DNA from: Ipomoea triloba
Taxonomy: Eukaryota; Streptophyta; Magnoliopsida; Solanales; Convolvulaceae
Length of the DNA stretch: 64,000 nucleotides
Assembly (NCBI RefSeq): GCF_003576645.1
Contig: NC_044917.1
Span: 5,005,066 to 5,069,065 of the forward strand
Direction: 5' to 3'
The translations under genes and the position numbers were made by a program. Position 1 is the stretch's first letter. Every line of letters begins with the position of its first letter. Of this stretch, positions 57,901 to 64,000 are shown one piece after another. The notes below the pieces were generated by a model. It was not told the origin of the DNA. It worked only from the letters and a program-made list of their open reading frames with translations, and searched no databases.

Positions 57901-60900
57901 ACTGTTTTTTTAATTAAAAGAATGGCACCGTTTTAATCATGTTACACAATAAATTTGCCAAGAGAGTCAAATCCATTGCTGACAATTCACAAAGTCACAC
58001 GCCCACTACCTATGGCTAACCCCCCTCATGCAGTGGGTGGGATTTCAATCGTAGGTGGAGTAGCCGAATAGGTCACTTAATGTAATTTCTTTTTCTTATT
58101 TTGTTTTTGTTTTCTTTTAATGATATGACATTTGCAATCTTTCAATGAAAGGATTGCAAATATCTTATCATTTAACCCACTTTTGTAAATATATATTATT
58201 TATATTGTATAAATTCAAAAAATAATCATTATTTAATTATAAAATATGCTCCGTATTTAATTATTTTAAAATTCATATTTTGTTTAAAATGTATATTTAA
58301 AATTTATTTTTGTTTTCTTTGAAAATAAATTTACATAATTGAATATGTTATTTTTATTATTTTATTAATCATTTTTTTTTATAAAAAAATGTGATATGAT
58401 AGTAGACATTTTTTATGTAAATTTTTATTGCAAAGGATGCAAAAATATAAATGTATTAATCCAAACTTAAAAATCATATTACCAATGAGATGAAATGATA
58501 TCCGTTTTTAAATGAGAGAATGAGTTTTTTTAATGAAATAAGTAATCAAATTTCATAGTTGTATTTTAAAAAATTGCATTATTAACCAAACACTAACTAT
58601 GATTTTGATCCCTATTCATAATGTGTAAACCCGTGAACTAAACACACTCCTGTATTGTGTAAACATATTCACTTTGTTAATCGTTCGCATTCACGCAGTT
58701 CGGCGTGTTCTCTGGCTAGCTAAATATACATACACATGCATATACATGATTCATGATATATACATATTAAACATTTCTCTTTAGGTATTGACAGCTAAAT
58801 CACAACTACGGACACACGGTAAATTAAATAAAAATTGCAACCACCCAACCTTAATTAGCTTCATCAAAATCACAATCATCGTATGATTCGTATCCTAGGG
58901 GCTGCAATTCACCAAAAAACAAAAAGAGTACTAAAAAAAGAAAAAGAAAAAAAAACAGTAAGAGTATAATTCAGTGTTTATATATATCACTAAATATTTT
59001 GGGGTTGAAGGGGAAGGGGCAATTGAATTAAGGTGAGTATAGTAGCTAGGGAGGGAGAGGTTTCTTGAGTTGCATGAGAAGTTTACGTGAAGCAATGGAA
59101 TTTATTGGTGAGTCTAATTTTATTTTTTTTTTGTTCCACCCAAAACCATTGCTTCAGCTGTACTCCATGGCGACACTGGAACTAATACTACTGCAACCTT
59201 TTAGCTTTCTGATCCTCAGCTTACCATCTTAATCCACACCATTAATTATATTATGCTATACCAGATTCCATAAATTAATGTTGTTTATAACGAATGTACA
59301 TATATGTTCATTTCTAATACAAAGAAACATTATGATATAATAATGATCTGATCTTCATGAATATTTGTCATAATTAATCCATAATGGCCCATGAATATAA
59401 TGTTCGTAGTATTTGTATTGGATGAGCATCATCACAAAATATAAGGAACGTAACATACATCAATTTTCTAAAGCTCTCCTACTTTATGAGTTAGGTCAAT
59501 AACTCTAAATATATATATGATCATCATTTGAATAAAAAGTACTCCATATTTTTTTTTTCAATTAAGTTGTTATACTCCCTTTATGTTTTTTTTTCTTGCA
59601 AAATAAGAAATATAACCACACTTCTCAAGTATAATTATTTCTTTTATGAAATTCAACACTCTAAAAAAGTTGCGTGACTATTCAATATCGAAAAATGATG
59701 AAGGGCATGACAATAGATCGAATTCCTACCATATACCCTAATAACCAATGATCATTCCCTATGTTAAGTTCAGAAATAATAATATGGAGTAAAAAGTCGA
59801 GATGTGTGTAGTATAGGTTGTATTTACTTCAATTCATTGTTGTTAGTTTATTTATTTATTACGTAGTAGTTTTTTTCTTCAATTTTGTTGGGCATTGGTC
59901 TGAAGGGCCAAATTTATAGCACCTGCTATCAAAATGTGGCCTTAAATGTTATGTAAGTATAAAAAATAAAATTATTTTGCTATTGGTTATAAATTTTGCT
60001 GATATGCTTAAAAAAATAAAGAATTTCTTGGATGAATAAACATAGTTATAACTTTTCAATATTTTCATTTAAAAATTAGAGCAAGTTAAGCATAGATATT
60101 TCCACCATGGGTAGCTGGTATCCCCTTAGCTTGTGGGAGAGTGATGAGTGTAATGCCACGCAAACAGTAGGTTTCCCCATCTACACTCAAGTGCTTCCAC
60201 TGCTTAGCTTAATTAATTAATTAATTCACTGCCTTGTTGTAATATTTTATACTTCTCTGTCACATTTTATTCGTCTTATTTACTATTCATTGTTCAACTC
60301 AAATCTTTTTTCTTTATTTATTTTCTTTAGTATTTTTTTTTAATATTTTTAAATTTGTTTTTTTTGTGTAGTTTTTAAATATATAATTTTTGTATACTAA
60401 TACTAAACTTAATATGAAAAATTGGATTAACTGAATCAGACACATAAAATGGTACGGGGAGTTTGTGTTTTTGAATTAGTGCATGATATGGAAGGGTACT
60501 TGATAACCTTTAGATGGTGTGTAAAAAGACATGTAACTACATTTATTCCACATGAAGCATTCCTACACCAGTAACCTCACCAATACGTGACTCTCAAGCA
60601 ACCCTTTTCTTTTCCTTCTTCCGAACAATTCATCTGTTTTTCTACTTTTGTTCCGTATCTGTATTTAATCTTTAAGGTATACCTTTCTCTCCCCCGCCCC
60701 CCTCTCTCTGTGCACAAGTAGTGATGAGTGTTATTGATCACGAATTGAATTGAGAGACCACTCTTGTGCTTGAATCTACCAATTAGGCCTAAAAAGTGGG
60801 GGGAATTGAAAAAAGCAGAATTCTATACCTTCCCAACCCTCAAGAACAAGTAGCTTGAGGGAGAACATGCTTTCAAAGAGACAACTTGCTTTTTCCCTTT

Positions 60901-61036
60901 TCATATGACCTAGCTGATGATGAGTAGTATGTAGATAGTAGTCCTCCTGGGAGTTTGTTTATTTGGGAATAGTGGGATTGAGGACGAGGACGACAACGAT
61001 CGAGTAATGTTTTCTTAGCAGACAAAAAAACATAGA
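57901..61036. other. Intergenic region and NAC promoter side
   Basis: Mostly AT-rich. A segment near 59890-60005 (GGGCATTGGTCTGAAGGGCC, TATCAAAATGTG, TATTGGTTATAA) resembles repeats near 37140. The last few hundred bases carry C-rich and CT-rich tracts (about 60690-60710) typical of a plant 5' UTR for the NAC gene. No other gene seen. Confidence 0.4.
60837..60861 (+). promoter_or_regulatory. Perfect 8-bp hairpin upstream of the NAC start
   Basis: CCCTCAAG (60837-60844) and CTTGAGGG (60854-60861) form a perfect stem with a 9-base loop. It lies 176 bp before the NAC start codon, probably in the 5' UTR. Function unknown. Confidence 0.5.
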
Positions 61037-62314
61037 ATGACTTGCAGCAGTGATTCTGGGGAGGATCGTCCAGCGAGATTGTTTGCTCACAACAGTGGGG
61101 GTAATAATAATAGTGTGACCATAAATGAGATTACCAGACGTAGCGGAATGAGGGCTTGCCCTTCCTGTGGCCATCCGATCAAGTGTGAGCAAAAGGTTCG
61201 ATAATTTTTTTGTTTTTTTTTTTTGTGAGATTTGATTACATGTTATATGCTATGTTTCTTTAATTTCCTGAGAATATATATATATATATAGGCTGGAATT
61301 CATAATCTGCCGGGATTACCTGCTGGAGTGAAGTTTGATCCAAGTGATCAAGAGATTCTTGAACATTTGGAGGCTAAGGTCAGCTTGGATTCTCACAAGC
61401 TTCATCCTTTAATCGACGAGTTCATCCACACCCTTGAAGGAGAAGATGGAATTTGCTACACCCATCCTGAAAAGTTACCAGGTTAATTCATGTTTTGCAT
61501 GTTTCTTCAATATAATGAATCTTTCATTGTCACCGGTCCATACAGACACCTCAGTTGATTCTTGAGTAGTAAATTGTGTGAATAAAGAGTAGACACAGGT
61601 CTAATTCAACAGTCCCACAATGTAAAAGTTACATCCAGTGTGCTGAGTTTCTTATGAACACCAGATATTGGTACTCTTACCTAATGACTGGCCGGCCAGT
61701 CAGGATGTGAGAAACCTGGGTATGTTTGTTTCTTTGATTTACACGTTTGATATGACGAATGGTTTTATGGGTAACTTATAGGAGTGACGAAAGATGGTTT
61801 AGTCCGGCACTTTTTTCACAGACCATCCAAAGCCTATACCACGGGCACAAGAAAGAGAAGGAAAGTGCACACGGACGTGGACGGGAACGAAACCCGGTGG
61901 CACAAGACCGGGAAGACGAGGCCGGTGGCGGCGAAAGGCATGGTGAAAGGCTACAAGAAAATACTGGTGCTCTACACCAACTACGGGAAGCAAAGGAAAC
62001 CCGAGAAAACCAACTGGGTGATGCACCAGTACCACCTCGGAGACGACGAGGACGAGAAAGAAGGCGAGCTCGTGGTGTCCAAGGTTTTCTTCCAAACACA
62101 ACCTAGACAGTGCGGTTCTCTCCTCAGGGATTCTCCCCCTCTTGATCTCCCTCAGGCCGGCCGAAAGGCCGGTTCCCATCTTAGGGAATCTGCGGCAACA
62201 ATGGTGGAATCCTTCAACCCAACTCTCATCTCATTCGATCAATTCGACCATAATCGTCCCACTTCTCGACTCCTCCCGAGTTTCAACATGCATGACACTT
62301 CTTTCATTCCTTAA
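61037..62314 (+). CDS. NAC073: NAC transcription factor, SND2/NAC073 group
   Basis: Nuclear NAC factor of the group that includes SND2 and SND3, regulators of secondary cell-wall formation in fibres. Exons are 61037-61195, 61292-61481 and 61782-62314, giving 293 residues. The start at 61037 gives [30 protein letters not shown] segment just before the first exon junction is typical of this group. The NAC domain follows: [20 protein letters not shown] (A), then [14 protein letters not shown] (B), [20 protein letters not shown] and [12 protein letters not shown] (C/D), then [20 protein letters not shown] (E). The C-terminal part is short and divergent, ending MHDTSFIP. The intron positions fit NAC genes. 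The SND2-versus-NAC075 type assignment is by resemblance. Confidence 0.9.
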
Positions 62315-62876
62315 TTTTTGTTCTTTTAATTAACTGTCTCTTTTGTAAGGTCTTAAAATATAATGATGATGAAGAAGTTAACTTGAAGCAGTTATGGTGG
62401 TTAGGGGGGAAGAATAAGGGGGAGTGAGCAGATCAGATCAGAATAAACTTCTTCTAAGGTTGGAAGTTGAAGCTCAACCCTAATAGATGGAGTAATTATG
62501 ATATCTTAAACTTTAATTTCTGAAATGGAATTTGTTTAATTATAATATAATGCATGTTTTAATTACGTTGTACAGTAGTAATGCAGAAGTGGTCATGTAC
62601 ACGGCTCAGGATTTATGATCATTGACTGTACTGGGAGAGTTATCATAAAAGATCAAGTGTACAAAGATACTCCAGATGATAAATTAATGTATTATTACTT
62701 TTAATGTTTGTTAGGTTGTTTCTTTTCTGGGTAATCATTATTTATGATGTCCACATTAATTAGTATAACATTTCTTCTTTTGCATGCAAGTTGATCGATC
62801 TATAAATTTTGCATACAAATTTAAAAACAAAAAGATGCATTATAGGTATGTATAAGATGTGTTGATGAGTTTCACT
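62315..62876. other. NAC 3' flank
   Basis: Probable 3' UTR and AT-rich spacer up to the Mutator-like element. Nothing else recognised. Confidence 0.45.
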
Positions 62877-62885
62877 TTTAATAAT

Positions 62886-63924
62886 GAGTAAATTGCACTT
62901 TTGGTCCTCTGACTATAGCACCTCTATTAATTTTAACACTTGACTTTTAAAAGTAACGAATTGATTCTTTAACTATGCTTTTTTTAACGAATTTGGTCCT
63001 TCCGGCCAAATCAGAGGCCAAATTAGGCCGAAAAATTGTAACCCCTTTCCGATTACCATTTAGTGAGGGCATAATGGTCATTTGTTCTCTTTTCTTCTCT
63101 CTTTTCTTCTCCTGTGCGCCGGAATCCATGGAAGACCACGAACACACATGTGGCGGCTCAATGAAACGCCCGTCCCCCTCATTCCCTTCCTCTCTCCAAG
63201 AACCCTCCCCCAAAAGGCTCTCTCTGCTTCCACCCTCCCCTTCTCCTCTCTACCGGAGCCTCTCCGAACCAATTGATTCTCTGGGTATACTCAACGTCCA
63301 AACTGCTGACAATTCCAAGATTTCACCGCCGCCGCCAATCCTCTCTGAGCCATCTTCGGTGAAGAATTCTGAGTCCCGGAATCGGATGCCAATCCCTCCT
63401 CTCCATAGATCTTTATCTGACCCCACCGCCGCAGCATTAGAGTTCCGTCCCTCTCCGCCACAAACCATCAAATCCCCCGCTCAAGAGAGCCCCAATACCA
63501 AGGTTAACACTAATAACACTATTCTCCGAAAATTGAAAAATCTTAACTAGCAATAATACTTTTTGATTGCAGAGGGTTAAGAGGATGAAAGATAGATTGA
63601 GACAGATGAGAGAATGGTGGGATCAAGTGTTGCAAGAAGAAGATGAAAAGATGAGAGAATGGTGTGTTCGTGGTCTTCCATGGATTCCGGCGCACAAGAG
63701 AAGAAAAGAGAAGAAGAAAAGAGAGCAAATGACCATTATGCCCTCATTAAATGGTAATCAGAAAGGGGTTACAATTTTCCGGCCTAATTTGGCCTCTGAT
63801 TTGGCCGGAAAGACCAAATTCGTTAAAAAAAGCATAGTTAAAGGATCAATTCGTTACTTTTAAAAGTCAAGTGTTGAAATTAATAGAAGTGCTATAGTCA
63901 GAGGACCAAAAGTGCAATTTACTC
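62886..63924. mobile_element. Non-autonomous Mutator-like element (Pack-MULE 2)
   Basis: A 1039-bp element with terminal inverted repeats of about 262 bp (62886-63147 and 63662-63924). Both ends read GAGTAAATTGCACTTTTGGT when oriented outward to inward. The 9-bp target duplication TTTAATAAT is exact (62877-62885 and 63925-63933). No transposase. The 514-bp centre is C-rich and codes for protein with an intact intron, unlike the surroundings, so it was captured from a gene. High identity between the two terminal repeats suggests it moved recently. Its ends resemble those of Pack-MULE 1 only in the terminal GCACTTTTGGTCC. Confidence 0.92.
63128..63863 (+). CDS. Chimeric open reading frame inside Pack-MULE 2
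   Basis: Exon 1 (63128-63502) starts MEDHEHTCGGSMKRPSPS, the first residues lying in the left terminal repeat, and continues through captured Ser/Pro-rich sequence with RSLSEPID and RSLSDPTA repeats. A 70-bp intron has GT and AG borders (AAG then GTTAAC; TTGCAG then AGGG). Exon 2 (63573-63863) continues in frame with RVKRMKDRLRQMREWWDQVL and runs through the right terminal repeat to a TAA at 63863. Total 221 residues with no stop. The frame is also open upstream of 63128 to 62975. I do not recognise the donor protein; the Lys/Arg/Trp/Glu-rich segment could be a helix. Expression is unproven, so it may be a silent captured fragment. Confidence 0.5.
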
Positions 63925-64000
63925 TTTAATAATTGACAGGATCTGCAGTTTTATTAGTAATAGGGTTTGTAAATTTGTGACATTTGATTTGATTAACACG

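Noticed and set aside
59040..59180. microRNA precursor around GAAGCAATGG and CCATTGCTTC
   Set aside because: The 10-base inverted match (about 59090 and 59146) is not extended into a precursor-like stem, and it matches no family I know.
61776..62179. Minus-strand open frames over the NAC last exon
   Set aside because: They are complement shadows of a conserved NAC coding exon, which is GC-rich and so poor in stops.

Overview
This window is nuclear DNA from a flowering plant, almost certainly a eudicot. It is AT-rich, its genes are split by GT-AG introns, and it is crowded with MITEs, SINE-like elements, Mutator-like elements and microsatellites. The proteins are standard land-plant families. 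I cannot name the species; an asterid such as a Convolvulaceae member would fit, but that is a guess. The sequence has one isolated N (29999) and one 680-base N gap (30821-31500), so it is a draft assembly.

Eight host genes can be reconstructed exon by exon. From left to right they are: a tyrosine-aminotransferase-like gene lacking its first exon in the window (976-3242, +); plastid uroporphyrinogen decarboxylase (3651-6139, -); a complete second tyrosine-aminotransferase-like gene (9636-11987, +); a reticulon of the RTNLB17/18 type (12711-14854, +); a small NFD6-like mitochondrial protein (15379-17495, -); a GOLDEN2-LIKE transcription factor (22931-25646, -); a homeobox-DDT chromatin-remodelling partner of the RLT family with 18 exons (42749-52266, -); and a NAC factor of the SND2/NAC073 group (61037-62314, +). 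They are independent genes, not a pathway cluster. GLK and uroporphyrinogen decarboxylase both serve chlorophyll and chloroplast formation, but they lie about 17 kb apart and nothing links their control.

The space between genes is mostly repeats. Two Mutator-like elements have about 190-bp and 262-bp terminal inverted repeats and exact 9-bp target duplications. The first (7566-9018) holds a piece of a pentatricopeptide-repeat gene. The second (62886-63924) holds a captured gene piece with an intact intron, in a reading frame that starts in one terminal repeat and ends in the other. There are also three Tourist-like MITEs (68-444, 19385-19909, 35347-35778), a SINE with target duplication inside the first aminotransferase gene, a near-perfect foldback element (30385-30690), a cluster of competing hairpins (6995-7187), two related arrays of about 110-bp degenerate repeats (33627-34145 and 57107-57900) and a decayed RNase H fragment (38821-39080).

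Two points matter for gene models. Three introns, one in the decarboxylase and two in the RLT gene, can only be spliced in frame with a GC donor. The region 29675-30325 is an identical 325-bp duplication around a single N, probably an assembly artefact. The most novel item is the chimeric gene inside the second Mutator-like element.
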